Shown here: piece after piece, positions 17,234 to 25,337 of the stretch
Numbering within the stretch: position 1 is the stretch's first letter
How the letters are laid out: each line of letters begins with the position of its first letter
NCBI GenBank assembly: GCA_964577375.1
Contig: CAZNYW010000003.1
Location: forward strand, 62,001-126,000
Direction of reading: 5' to 3'
DNA length: 64,000 bases
Source: DATKUC01 sp964577375
Lineage (GTDB): Bacteria > Spirochaetota > Spirochaetia > DSM-27196 > DATKUC01
Translations under genes and position numbers: made by a program
Notes under the pieces: model-generated
Seen by the model: the letters and a program-made list of their open reading frames with translations, nothing else
Databases searched by the model: none
Told to the model about the DNA's origin: nothing

Positions 17234-17812
17234 ATGCGGCTGCGATACAATGCCCCGGTAACCCTTTCTTTTGCACTTCTGGCGGCTGTCGTTCTCGCAA
17301 TCGACCAGCTGACCGGCGGCACGCTCACAAAAAACTATTTCTCCATCGGACCAAGCCTCGACTGGGGCAACATTCTTCAGTGGCCGCGACTTGTGCTTTT
17401 CGTAGTCGGCCACGCGAACTGGAACCACCTCATCAGCAACTTCGCGTTCATACTGCTCCTGGGTCCCATCCTCGAGGAGAAGTACGGCTCGGGCCGTCTG
17501 TTCTTCATGATGTTTGTGACCGCGCTGGTAACGGGTCTGCTGAACGTTCTGTTTCTACCGACCGGTCTGCTCGGCGCAAGCGGTATTGTATTCATGATGA
17601 TTATCCTGGTGTCATTCACCAATATTCAGCGTGGTGATATTCCGCTCACCTTCATCTTCGTGATCATCCTCTATCTCGCCCGCGAGGTAGTCAACTCGCT
17701 GCATCAGGACAACATCTCACAGTTTGCGCACATCCTTGGCGGCATTATCGGAAGCGTGTTCGGCTTCATCCGTCCGCCGGAACGCAAACAGATCACCCAG
17801 CAGAACCCGTAG
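17234..17812 (+). CDS. Rhomboid-family intramembrane serine protease
   Basis: Six-helix membrane protein of 192 residues. The catalytic serine motif GASGIV is around residue 115, the catalytic histidine lies in QFAHILGG near residue 165, and the conserved HANWNHLISN segment is near residue 58 (rhomboid H-x-x-x-N region). It cleaves transmembrane substrates within the bilayer; substrates are unknown. The start codon immediately follows a promoter. It is followed by a ~120-bp gap and then prfA. Confidence 0.85.
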   Translation: MRLRYNAPVTLSFALLAAVVLAIDQLTGGTLTKNYFSIGPSLDWGNILQWPRLVLFVVGHANWNHLISNFAFILLLGPILEEKYGSGRLFFMMFVTALVTGLLNVLFLPTGLLGASGIVFMMIILVSFTNIQRGDIPLTFIFVIILYLAREVVNSLHQDNISQFAHILGGIIGSVFGFIRPPERKQITQQNP

Positions 17813-17909
17813 CGGTCATCAATACCCGGATTTCTGCCTTCGTCCCGCCCGGCCGTGGTCGGTCACGAAGGGAGGTCCGCCCATCAGTCAACCCGGTAGT
17901 GGAAGTTCA

Positions 17910-17939
17910 ATGCAAGAGAGGCAGAACGTCAGATGTTAG
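17910..17939 (+). CDS. Possible leader peptide coupled to prfA
   Basis: A nine-codon frame (MQERQNVRC) begins at ATG 17910 with GGAAG four bases upstream and ends at TAG 17937-17939, overlapping the prfA start (ATG 17933). The prfA start itself has no well-spaced Shine-Dalgarno (GAGAGG lies 11 bases away), so the mini-ORF could deliver ribosomes by coupling. This rests only on arrangement. Confidence 0.3.
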   Translation: MQERQNVRC

Positions 17940-19009
17940 AAAAGCTCAAGTCGCTCGAGGCGCGATACTCCGAGCTCGAAACGGCAATCCTCGATCCCGA
18001 CCTCCCCCGCGATCCCAGGCGATACAAGGAGGTCATGCAGGAGCACTCTCGGCTGTCGGAGCTGATGCACGAGTACGGCAACTACAAAAAGATAAACGAG
18101 GACCTCGAATCCTCGCGCGCCCTCCTCGAGGAGGAGTCGGATCACGAGCTGCGCGAGCTGGCGCGCGAGGAGGTGCATCGTCTCGAAGCCGCCAGGGAGC
18201 GTTCCGAAGAGCAGCTGAAAGTGCTCCTGGTGCCGCGGGATCCGATGGACAGCAAGGACATCATCGTGGAAATCCGTGCCGGCACGGGCGGCGACGAGGC
18301 CGGGCTCTTTGCTGCGGATCTCTACCGCATGTATACCAGGTACGGAGAAGCGCGAAGGTGGAAGCAGGAGATCATAACGGCGAACGAGACTGAGATAGGG
18401 GGCTTCAAGGAGATCATCTTTTCGCTCTCCGGCAAGGACGTCTACGGTACCATGAAGTTCGAATCAGGCGGTCACCGGGTACAGAGGGTCCCTGAGACCG
18501 AATCGGGCGGCCGCATCCACACCTCGGCGGTCACGGTAGCGGTTCTTCCGGAAGCCGAAGACACCGACATCCAGATCAATCCGGAGGAGCTTCGCGTCGA
18601 CGTCTACCGCTCGAGCGGCCCCGGCGGTCAGAGCGTAAACACCACCGACTCCGCCGTACGCATCACCCATCTTCCGACGGGAATGGTCGTCACTTGTCAG
18701 GACGAGAAATCGCAGCATAAGAACCGGGCAAAAGCCCTTCGTGTCCTGAAAGCACGCCTCTTCGAGATGGAGGAGCAGCGCAAGGCAGATGAGCGGGCAA
18801 GCGCCCGGAAGAGCCAGATCGGCTCCGGAGATCGGTCCGAGCGTATCCGCACCTACAACTTCCCTCAGAACCGCATCACCGACCATCGCATCAATCTCAC
18901 TCTGTACAAGCTCGATGCGGTGATGCAGGGCAATCTCGACGAACTTTTCGACGCTCTGAAGGTGTCCGCGCGCGAGCAGATCATGAAGGCGGAGAACGTC
19001 GGCGGTTAA
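17933..19009 (+). CDS. prfA: Peptide chain release factor 1
   Basis: Terminates translation at UAA and UAG codons. The tripeptide anticodon region reads VPETESGGRIHTSA (PxT type, as in RF1 and unlike the SPF of RF2). The GGQ peptidyl-hydrolysis motif is in GPGGQSVNTT near residue 230. Length 358 matches the family. It overlaps prmC by one base (TAATG), so the factor and its methyltransferase are translationally coupled. Confidence 0.95.
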   Translation: MLEKLKSLEARYSELETAILDPDLPRDPRRYKEVMQEHSRLSELMHEYGNYKKINEDLESSRALLEEESDHELRELAREEVHRLEAARERSEEQLKVLLVPRDPMDSKDIIVEIRAGTGGDEAGLFAADLYRMYTRYGEARRWKQEIITANETEIGGFKEIIFSLSGKDVYGTMKFESGGHRVQRVPETESGGRIHTSAVTVAVLPEAEDTDIQINPEELRVDVYRSSGPGGQSVNTTDSAVRITHLPTGMVVTCQDEKSQHKNRAKALRVLKARLFEMEEQRKADERASARKSQIGSGDRSERIRTYNFPQNRITDHRINLTLYKLDAVMQGNLDELFDALKVSAREQIMKAENVGG

Positions 19010-19881
19010 TGACCATCCGTGATGCGCTCATGGAGACCACAGCGACTCTCGGCTCGAACGGGGTAGAAACGCCCTACCTCGATGCGCTCATTCTGCTCTG
19101 CCATGCGCTCGACGTCTCCAAAGAACGGCTGTTGAGCGATCTTCGCGAGGAGCTCCCCGAGAAGGGCCTCCGGGCTTTCCGCGAATCGGTCGCGCAGCGG
19201 CTTGCCGGGCTGCCGGTTTCATACATTCGCGGCGTCAAGGAGTTTTACGGCCGGGAGTTCCTGGTCGACAGGCGAGTGCTCGTGCCGCGTCCCGACACCG
19301 AGCTGCTGGTGGAGACAGCTCTTGCCCTCGCCGACGCCAATCCGGCGATCCGCCGGATTCACGACTGCTGCACCGGAAGCGGCTGCATCGCCATCACGCT
19401 CCAGGCGGAACGGCCGCAGCTTTCGGTATCGGCGTCGGACATAAGCCCGGCGGCGCTCGAGGTCGCGGCTGCAAATGCCGCCCGCCTGCTCGACCCTCCG
19501 GAGACGAATGGTGGCCCCGCGCTTATGCTTGTCTGCAGCGATCTGCTCGATTCCGTAGACTGCGGATTCGATCTCATCACGGCGAACCCGCCCTATGTCA
19601 CCAGCGAGGAGTACGCGGCAATGCGGGAGCGGGGATGGCCCGAGCCGCAGAATGCGCTCGACGGCGGTGATGACGGCCTGGACCTGGTGCGGAGACTGGT
19701 CCCGTCGGCCATGGATTGTTTAGACCAAAACGGCTATCTTTGTGTCGAGACAGCAGATCCGCAAACAGACTCTGCCCGTACAATCATGGTAAACGCAGGA
19801 TTTGCCGATGTGGTAACACATAGGGACCTTGCAGGCAGGGGCCGGGTCACCGTGGGACGAAAGCCGGGTCAAGAGCTCTGA
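19009..19881 (+). CDS. prmC: Release factor glutamine methyltransferase
   Basis: SAM-dependent enzyme that N5-methylates the GGQ glutamine of release factors. The C-terminal Rossmann domain has the SAM-binding CTGSGCIAI loop and the catalytic NPPY motif (TANPPYVTSEEY, about residue 190); the N-terminal domain is helical, as usual. Length 290. Start overlaps the prfA stop; four bases separate its stop from the rsh start. Confidence 0.93.
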   Translation: MTIRDALMETTATLGSNGVETPYLDALILLCHALDVSKERLLSDLREELPEKGLRAFRESVAQRLAGLPVSYIRGVKEFYGREFLVDRRVLVPRPDTELLVETALALADANPAIRRIHDCCTGSGCIAITLQAERPQLSVSASDISPAALEVAAANAARLLDPPETNGGPALMLVCSDLLDSVDCGFDLITANPPYVTSEEYAAMRERGWPEPQNALDGGDDGLDLVRRLVPSAMDCLDQNGYLCVETADPQTDSARTIMVNAGFADVVTHRDLAGRGRVTVGRKPGQEL

Positions 19882-19885
19882 GGCT

Positions 19886-21931
19886 ATGGTAGACTCTATC
19901 GAGAAATTCACAGCGAAGCTTGGCGACTATGAGGACCAGGAACGGGAACGGATTCTCGCCGCCTGCGCCCACGCCCAGACTCTGCACAAAGACCAGCTTC
20001 GCGACAGCGGCGAGCCCTATTTCATCCACCCGCTGCAGGTAGCCGAAATTCTCGTCGACATCAAAATGGACGCCCGTACCGTAGTGGCCGCCCTGCTTCA
20101 CGACGTCCTGGAAGACACGCTTGTCACCCGTCAGGACCTCCGGCGTGAATACGGCCGCGAGGTGGAGTCGCTGGTAAACGGGGTCACCAAAATCAACATC
20201 GTAAAGGCGAAAAACAAGAACGTGCAGGAGGCCGAGACCATCCGGAAAATGCTGTTCGCGATGGTCAAGGACATCCGTGTCATCCTGATAAAGCTCGCCG
20301 ACAAGCTGCACAATATGCGAACGCTTCAGTTCAAGACCGAGCCGCGCCGGAAAGCCATCGCGCAGGAGTGCCTCGACATCTACGCGCCGCTGGCCGGAAG
20401 GCTCGGTATTTCGGGCCTCAAGGATGAACTCGAAGACCTGTCGCTGAAACATTTGAACCACGAGGCATACGATCAGATCAAAGCGTTCGTCGCCCAGAAA
20501 CGCGGCGAGCGCGCGGAGTACCTCGACCGCGTCGAGAAGGCAATCTACGAGGCGGCAGCGTCGGAGAACATCGACGTGAAGGTAGAAACGCGCGCCAAAC
20601 ATTTTTACTCCATCTACCAGAAGATGAAGCGGCGCAGCAAGGCCATCGACGAGATCTACGATCTGCTCGGGATCCGGGTTATGTGCAACAACCAGAACGA
20701 GTGCTACACCCTGCTTGGCCTGGTGCATCAACTGTGGATGCCTATAGAGGGCCGCTTCAAAGACTACATAGCGATGCCGAAGGCCAACAAATATCAGAGC
20801 CTGCATACGACCGTCATGTGTTACGGGGGGAAGCTCATCGAAATACAGATCCGAACCTACGACATGCATCACATCGCGGAGTACGGCATCGCCGCGCACT
20901 GGCTCTACAAACAACAGCTAAGCCCGGAAGGCGTGAAACCGGAAGATCTAGCCATCATCAACCGGGTCAAGAGCCTGAACGGCTTCAGGATTACATCGAA
21001 TGAGTTTCTCGACGAGATCAAACGCGAGCTCCTGAAAGACTCCATCTACGTGTTCACGCCCAAGGGAGATGCCATCGAGCTTCCCAAGGGTTCGACGCCG
21101 ATCGACTTCGCCTATCACATACATACAGAGATAGGCAATCACTGCGTCGGGGCCAAGGCGGACGGCATGATCGTCCCTCTCAGGGAGGAACTCAAGAACA
21201 CGCAGGTAATCGAGGTGATGACCTCACCCCAGGCACACCCCCACGTCAACTGGCTGCGGTTCGTGCGAACCACCCGTGCGCGGAGCAAGATTCGCACATG
21301 GCTCAACCGGCACGATGAGACCCTCATCATCGACCGCAACATTGTCGCCCGAAAGAAGACCGATCATCCTCACCACGATCTCAAGCCGGAACGGAAGCAC
21401 GCCGGGCCGGAAACTGCACAGACCCACGTCGATCCGCAGCAGATCATGGACACCAGCAAGGTCGGGATCCGTATTGGAAACGAACGTAACATGATGATCC
21501 GGTTCGCGCAGTGCTGCCACCCGTCCACCGGCGACGATATTATCGGCTACGTCTCGCGCGGAAGAGGCATCATAGTGCACAGGCGGGGATGCAGCAATCT
21601 GAATTATATCGCGGACTTCAAAGAGAGAACGATCGAGGTGGAATGGGAGACCGTCTCTCCCAAGGCGACCCGGCGCTTCCGGGTAACGGCACGAAGGACC
21701 CTCGACCTGTTCTCCGAAATCGAGGGTGCGGTCCGGAAGTACAAAGGACATCTCATCGAGGGCAAGATCGAAGAGACCGATTCCGAGCACCTGCAGGCGG
21801 TCTTCACGATGGAGCTCGAGCGGCGGGAGGATTTCAAACGGGTGATGAAGAGCATTCGCGCGGTTCCCGTCGTGCTCAACATCGTCGAGTTCGGGCACCA
21901 GACTACCGAACCTCTCAATCTCGGCATATAG
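19886..21931 (+). CDS. rsh: Bifunctional (p)ppGpp synthetase/hydrolase (RelA/SpoT homologue)
   Basis: Makes and degrades the stringent-response alarmone. The N-terminal HD hydrolase domain is intact (ALLHDVLED, then LADKLHNMRTL), so hydrolysis is expected. The synthetase domain follows (DLLGIRVM, RFKDYIAMPKANKYQSLHT), then a TGS domain around residues 385-445 (VFTPKGDAIELPKGSTPIDFAYHIHTEIG), a CC/zinc-finger region (RFAQCCHPSTGD) and a C-terminal ACT domain. Length 682 fits Rel enzymes. I start at ATG 19886, four bases after prmC, rather than 57 bases earlier inside prmC. Confidence 0.93.
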   Translation: MVDSIEKFTAKLGDYEDQERERILAACAHAQTLHKDQLRDSGEPYFIHPLQVAEILVDIKMDARTVVAALLHDVLEDTLVTRQDLRREYGREVESLVNGVTKINIVKAKNKNVQEAETIRKMLFAMVKDIRVILIKLADKLHNMRTLQFKTEPRRKAIAQECLDIYAPLAGRLGISGLKDELEDLSLKHLNHEAYDQIKAFVAQKRGERAEYLDRVEKAIYEAAASENIDVKVETRAKHFYSIYQKMKRRSKAIDEIYDLLGIRVMCNNQNECYTLLGLVHQLWMPIEGRFKDYIAMPKANKYQSLHTTVMCYGGKLIEIQIRTYDMHHIAEYGIAAHWLYKQQLSPEGVKPEDLAIINRVKSLNGFRITSNEFLDEIKRELLKDSIYVFTPKGDAIELPKGSTPIDFAYHIHTEIGNHCVGAKADGMIVPLREELKNTQVIEVMTSPQAHPHVNWLRFVRTTRARSKIRTWLNRHDETLIIDRNIVARKKTDHPHHDLKPERKHAGPETAQTHVDPQQIMDTSKVGIRIGNERNMMIRFAQCCHPSTGDDIIGYVSRGRGIIVHRRGCSNLNYIADFKERTIEVEWETVSPKATRRFRVTARRTLDLFSEIEGAVRKYKGHLIEGKIEETDSEHLQAVFTMELERREDFKRVMKSIRAVPVVLNIVEFGHQTTEPLNLGI

Positions 21932-21995
21932 GAAGAACGATCGCGTTGTCGTTGCCGGTCCCCTTGGTTACCTTTGTTGCTTAGGAGGCTCAGCA

Positions 21996-22496
21996 ATGGC
22001 TCAAATCACCCACAAAGGCAGTACCGTGCACACCGTTGGAGATCTTCCCGCAGTTGGCACCAGCGTTCCCGATTTCAAATTGACCGCTGCCGATATGACC
22101 GATATTTCACTCTCAAGCTATCCGGGTAAGAAGAAGATCCTTAACATCGTTCCCAGCCTGGACACCAGGGTCTGCGCCGCCTCGGCGAGAAAGTTCAATC
22201 AGGAAATTGCGGGCCTCGACAACGTGGTCTGCCTGACGATAAGCAACGATCTGCCCTACGCGCAGAAGCGGTTCTGCGAGGCCGAGGGCGTGAACAACGT
22301 GGTCACCCTCTCACAGCTTCGCAACCGCGAGTTCGGCAAGGCTTACGGCGTAGAGTTGATCGACGGGCCGATGGCCGGTCTCCTGAGCCGGGCAGTAGTC
22401 GTTCTGGATGAAAACAACAAGGTGCTTTATACCGAGCAGGTGCCCGACATCGGTCAGGAGCCCAACTATGCAGACGCGCTGAAAGCTGCAAAATGA
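21996..22496 (+). CDS. tpx: Thiol peroxidase (Tpx-type peroxiredoxin)
   Basis: Reduces peroxides via cysteines. The peroxidatic Cys60 is in LDTRVCAASARKFN, the resolving Cys94 in KRFCEAEG; spacing and the GKKKILNIVPS segment are typical of Tpx. Length 166. A strong TTAGGAGG ribosome site precedes the ATG. Complements the rubrerythrin system at 5-7 kb. Confidence 0.95.
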   Translation: MAQITHKGSTVHTVGDLPAVGTSVPDFKLTAADMTDISLSSYPGKKKILNIVPSLDTRVCAASARKFNQEIAGLDNVVCLTISNDLPYAQKRFCEAEGVNNVVTLSQLRNREFGKAYGVELIDGPMAGLLSRAVVVLDENNKVLYTEQVPDIGQEPNYADALKAAK

Positions 22497-22500
22497 TCGT

Positions 22501-23022
22501 TTGAATCTCAACATCGTTCTGGTCAATCCCGAAATTCCGCAGAACACCGGGAACGTCGCTCGGACCTGCGCCGCACTCGGCGCGACGCTCCACCTGGTGG
22601 AACCGCTCGGCTTCTCGCTGGAGGACCGCTATCTGAGGCGCGCCGGGCTGGATTACTGGCACCTTCTGGAGGTGCGGGTGCATGCAGGGCTCGGGGAGGT
22701 CCTGGGCCGGTGCGACCGCGCCTCCCGCTTCTTCGCCTCCGCGCATGCGACCGAGGAATACACCCGGATCAGCTACCCCGATCCATGCTATCTTTTCTTC
22801 GGCCCCGAATCGAAGGGACTTCCCGGCGCGCTGCTGAACGGCGACGAAGGACAAGCGGTGCTCATCCCGGTGCGCGAAGGTGCGCGTTCACTCAACCTTT
22901 CAAACGCGGTGGCGGTGGTCGCCTACGAGGTGCACCGGCAGAACCGGTTTGAAGGACTGGGAAGGTCCGGTCTGCCGCCGGAGAGCGGCCGGAACAATTC
23001 TGGCGGTGAGGTGATGCGTTGA
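22501..23022 (+). CDS. trmL: tRNA (cytidine/uridine-34 2'-O)-methyltransferase, SPOUT family
   Basis: SPOUT (trefoil-knot) methyltransferase that modifies the tRNA wobble ribose. Visible motifs: VNPEIPQNTGNVARTCAALGA at the N-terminus, LFFGPESKGLP in the knot, and the C-terminal IPVREGARSLNLSNAVAVVAYE SAM-binding loop. The start is TTG at 22501, four bases after the tpx stop; I found no ATG giving a better N-terminus. At 173 residues it has a tail of ~15 residues beyond the usual end. Overlaps proC at its stop. Confidence 0.9.
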   Translation: MNLNIVLVNPEIPQNTGNVARTCAALGATLHLVEPLGFSLEDRYLRRAGLDYWHLLEVRVHAGLGEVLGRCDRASRFFASAHATEEYTRISYPDPCYLFFGPESKGLPGALLNGDEGQAVLIPVREGARSLNLSNAVAVVAYEVHRQNRFEGLGRSGLPPESGRNNSGGEVMR

Positions 23023-23864
23023 TGAAAAGAATCGGAATAGTAGGTTTTGGGACGATGGGCGAGGCGATCGTGCGCGGACTGCGTGCGAAGGATCGGTCCA
23101 TCACGGCGTCGGTGGTCGAGAAGATGCCTGAACGAAGAGCGCGGGCGGCCGAGATTGAGGGGGTGACCGACCTTTCGGAGCGTCCCGATGAGCTTCGTGA
23201 CCGGTCGGACCTGATAGTGCTCGCCGTGAAGCCCCAGGACCTGGATAACGTGGTCGAATCGATCGGGCACATCCTTGCGGGAAACCGCATCGTCTCGATT
23301 CTTGCCGGCACCACGATAAACAGTCTGTTGACCCACCTGCCCGGCTGCAGTTTCGTCCGTTTCATGCCCAACCTCGCCGCTTCTCTCGGAAAGGCGGCCG
23401 TCGGCGTAGCGATGCCTCCGGACACGACTCCGCAGTTCCGCGCCGACGCGCTGACGGTGGCCGAAGCGATCGGCGTTCCCTTCGAAATTCCGGAACGTCT
23501 TCTTGCCGCCTTCACCGGGCTTTCAGGCTCGGGAATTGCCTATGTCTTTCAGTTCATTCACGCAATGAGCCTGGGGGGAACCCGGGCCGGCATCACCTAT
23601 GAGCAGTCGCTCGAGATCACTGTCCAGGTGGTCGCGGGGGCGCTCTCGCTTCTCCGCGCCGACGCGGGATCTCCCGACGGCGGCGAAACCGGGACGGGCC
23701 AGCCTGCCGGCAGGCATCATCCGCAGGAGCTCCTGAGCAAGGTGATCTCGCCCGCCGGAACAACGATCGACGGCGTGCGGGCGCTCGAGCGCGGCGGCTT
23801 TACAGCAAGCGTTATGGATGCGGTTGTGGCGGCGGCCAGGCGTGCCGACCGGCTCGAACAGTAG
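23022..23864 (+). CDS. proC: Pyrroline-5-carboxylate reductase
   Basis: Last step of proline synthesis, NAD(P)H-dependent. The N-terminal Rossmann motif is GFGTMGEAIVRGL; the C-terminal dimerisation domain contains FTGLSGSGIAYVFQFIHAM and SPAGTTIDGVRALERGGF, which are diagnostic. Length 280. The ATG at 23022 overlaps the trmL stop; GGTGAGG lies upstream. It converges on the chorismate mutase gene 40 bp away. Confidence 0.93.
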   Translation: MKRIGIVGFGTMGEAIVRGLRAKDRSITASVVEKMPERRARAAEIEGVTDLSERPDELRDRSDLIVLAVKPQDLDNVVESIGHILAGNRIVSILAGTTINSLLTHLPGCSFVRFMPNLAASLGKAAVGVAMPPDTTPQFRADALTVAEAIGVPFEIPERLLAAFTGLSGSGIAYVFQFIHAMSLGGTRAGITYEQSLEITVQVVAGALSLLRADAGSPDGGETGTGQPAGRHHPQELLSKVISPAGTTIDGVRALERGGFTASVMDAVVAAARRADRLEQ

Positions 23865-23903
23865 TCTCCGCGAAGATCCAACCTGGCGGTGATGAAAGTC
23901 CGA

Positions 23904-24641
23904 TCACTCCGGCCGTGAGATCAGGTATCGCACCTCTCCCTCTTTTGTGAGCGGAATAATGGTGTCCCGGTAGAACTCCAGCACGGCATCCTCATCGATC
24001 CGTGTCCTGACAGCGCCGTTCACGTGAGCCTGAATGTATCGGACCTTGTCACGAACACGCCTGATGATGTTCTCCTCCACTTCAGGACGCGTCAGTTGAG
24101 CAACCAGGCGGCTGCGGTCGTCGGCCTCGATGAGGAGCCGATACCCCGGCGTGTTCGCCCTGTACTTCACCTCGGCAACGTACATCGCCCCGAAATGGAT
24201 GCGCCGGGAGATGGCCTGGAGGGCGTGCACGTCGTGCTCGACGCTCGAGCCGAACTGCTCGTCGATTCCCTCCGCGCAGAAGCGACGGACGAAGGCGAGA
24301 TATGCCGCCCGTATTTCGGAGGTAAGGTTTACCGCGTCGAAGTCAGAAAGCCGGAGGATGGTCGGGGGAAGGATTACCGTCCGGCGAGAGGCAGGAAGGT
24401 CTCGCGAGAAGGGGCGTTCTTCAGGAACGTGGAATCGGCCGAACTCGGCATCCATCGTCTCCTGCGAACGAAGGCGCAGCTCGAACAGGCTCTCGCGCGG
24501 ATCACCGGGAAACCCGCTCTTTCCCGGTTCGTATACCGGCAGATTCTGCACAAACTGAGCGCGGTCGATGAGCCGGTGAATGATGGTCTCTTCGAGGCCC
24601 TCGAGCTGCGCTGCAACATGGTCGAGCCGAATCGTCGTCAT
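23904..24641 (-). CDS. Chorismate mutase, eukaryotic-type AroQ (ARO7-like)
   Basis: Rearranges chorismate to prephenate for phenylalanine and tyrosine synthesis. It matches the all-helical yeast/plant ARO7 class rather than the short bacterial AroQ: LEGLEETIIHRLIDRAQF at the N-terminus, LRSQETMDAEFGRFHVPEERPF around residues 58-80, and a C-terminal RVRDKVRYIQAHVNG region. Length 245 is close to the ~256 of yeast, against ~90 for ordinary bacterial domains. No ribosome site is evident before ATG 24641; a TAGGAT -10-like hexamer lies seven bases upstream. Possible transfer from, or shared ancestry with, eukaryotic forms. Confidence 0.85.
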   Translation of the reverse strand: MTTIRLDHVAAQLEGLEETIIHRLIDRAQFVQNLPVYEPGKSGFPGDPRESLFELRLRSQETMDAEFGRFHVPEERPFSRDLPASRRTVILPPTILRLSDFDAVNLTSEIRAAYLAFVRRFCAEGIDEQFGSSVEHDVHALQAISRRIHFGAMYVAEVKYRANTPGYRLLIEADDRSRLVAQLTRPEVEENIIRRVRDKVRYIQAHVNGAVRTRIDEDAVLEFYRDTIIPLTKEGEVRYLISRPE

Positions 24642-24695
24642 TGGCGATATCCTACCTGAAACGGGGCCCCGCGTCTTCGCGTCCGCGGCCGGCTC

Positions 24696-25283
24696 TCAGC
24701 TTTCGACTTCTACCGCCGCCCTGCCTGCCTGCACGAACCGGATCCAGGAGGCAAAAGAGGCGACGAGCTCGGCAATTCGCGGCAGGTAGCTTCGATCGGT
24801 CAGATTACCGTCCTGGTCGAACTTCTCGTAGGCCGCCGGCACCATGAGCTCGGGGCCGATCATCACGAACATTTTCGTAAACACCGCGACCTGCCGCAGA
24901 TGGTACTGCGCTCTTGCGGCACCGAGTCGGCCTCCGGCACCCATCACCGCGACCGGCTTGCCTCGCAGCGGCGAGGTGTCGGGGGGCCGTGACGCCCAGT
25001 CGATTGCATTCTTGAACACGCCCGCGATCGAATAGTTGTATTCGGGGACCGCGAGGAGAAGCCCGTCGGCCGCCGCTATGCGTTCCTTGAAGTCACGGAT
25101 TACCTGCGGGTCACCCTCGATGCGCAGATCCTCGTTGTAGAGCGGTATCGGCGCAAGATCGTAGACCTCGATGTTCATCCCGGCCGGCTTGACCTCCTGC
25201 GCCGCACGGATCAGCCCCTTGTTGAAGGAACCCCGGCGTAGGCTTCCTGCTATGGCCAGGACCTGCAATTCACCGCTGCTCAT
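24696..25283 (-). CDS. NAD(P)H-dependent FMN reductase (flavodoxin fold)
   Basis: Quinone/azo/metal reductase-like oxidoreductase of the NADPH-FMN reductase family. The FMN phosphate loop is AGSLRRGSFNKGL at residues 11-23 and the second flavin contact is VPEYNYSIAGVFKNAIDW around residues 80-97. Length 195 is standard. It shares orientation with chorismate mutase and ilvD, but 54-bp gaps argue against tight coupling. Physiological substrate unknown. Confidence 0.88.
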   Translation of the reverse strand: MSSGELQVLAIAGSLRRGSFNKGLIRAAQEVKPAGMNIEVYDLAPIPLYNEDLRIEGDPQVIRDFKERIAAADGLLLAVPEYNYSIAGVFKNAIDWASRPPDTSPLRGKPVAVMGAGGRLGAARAQYHLRQVAVFTKMFVMIGPELMVPAAYEKFDQDGNLTDRSYLPRIAELVASFASWIRFVQAGRAAVEVES

Positions 25284-25337
25284 ATGCGTGAACTCCGCTG
25301 CTGCGTGTCCGGACCGGTCCCCGTGTCGGCAGACCCG

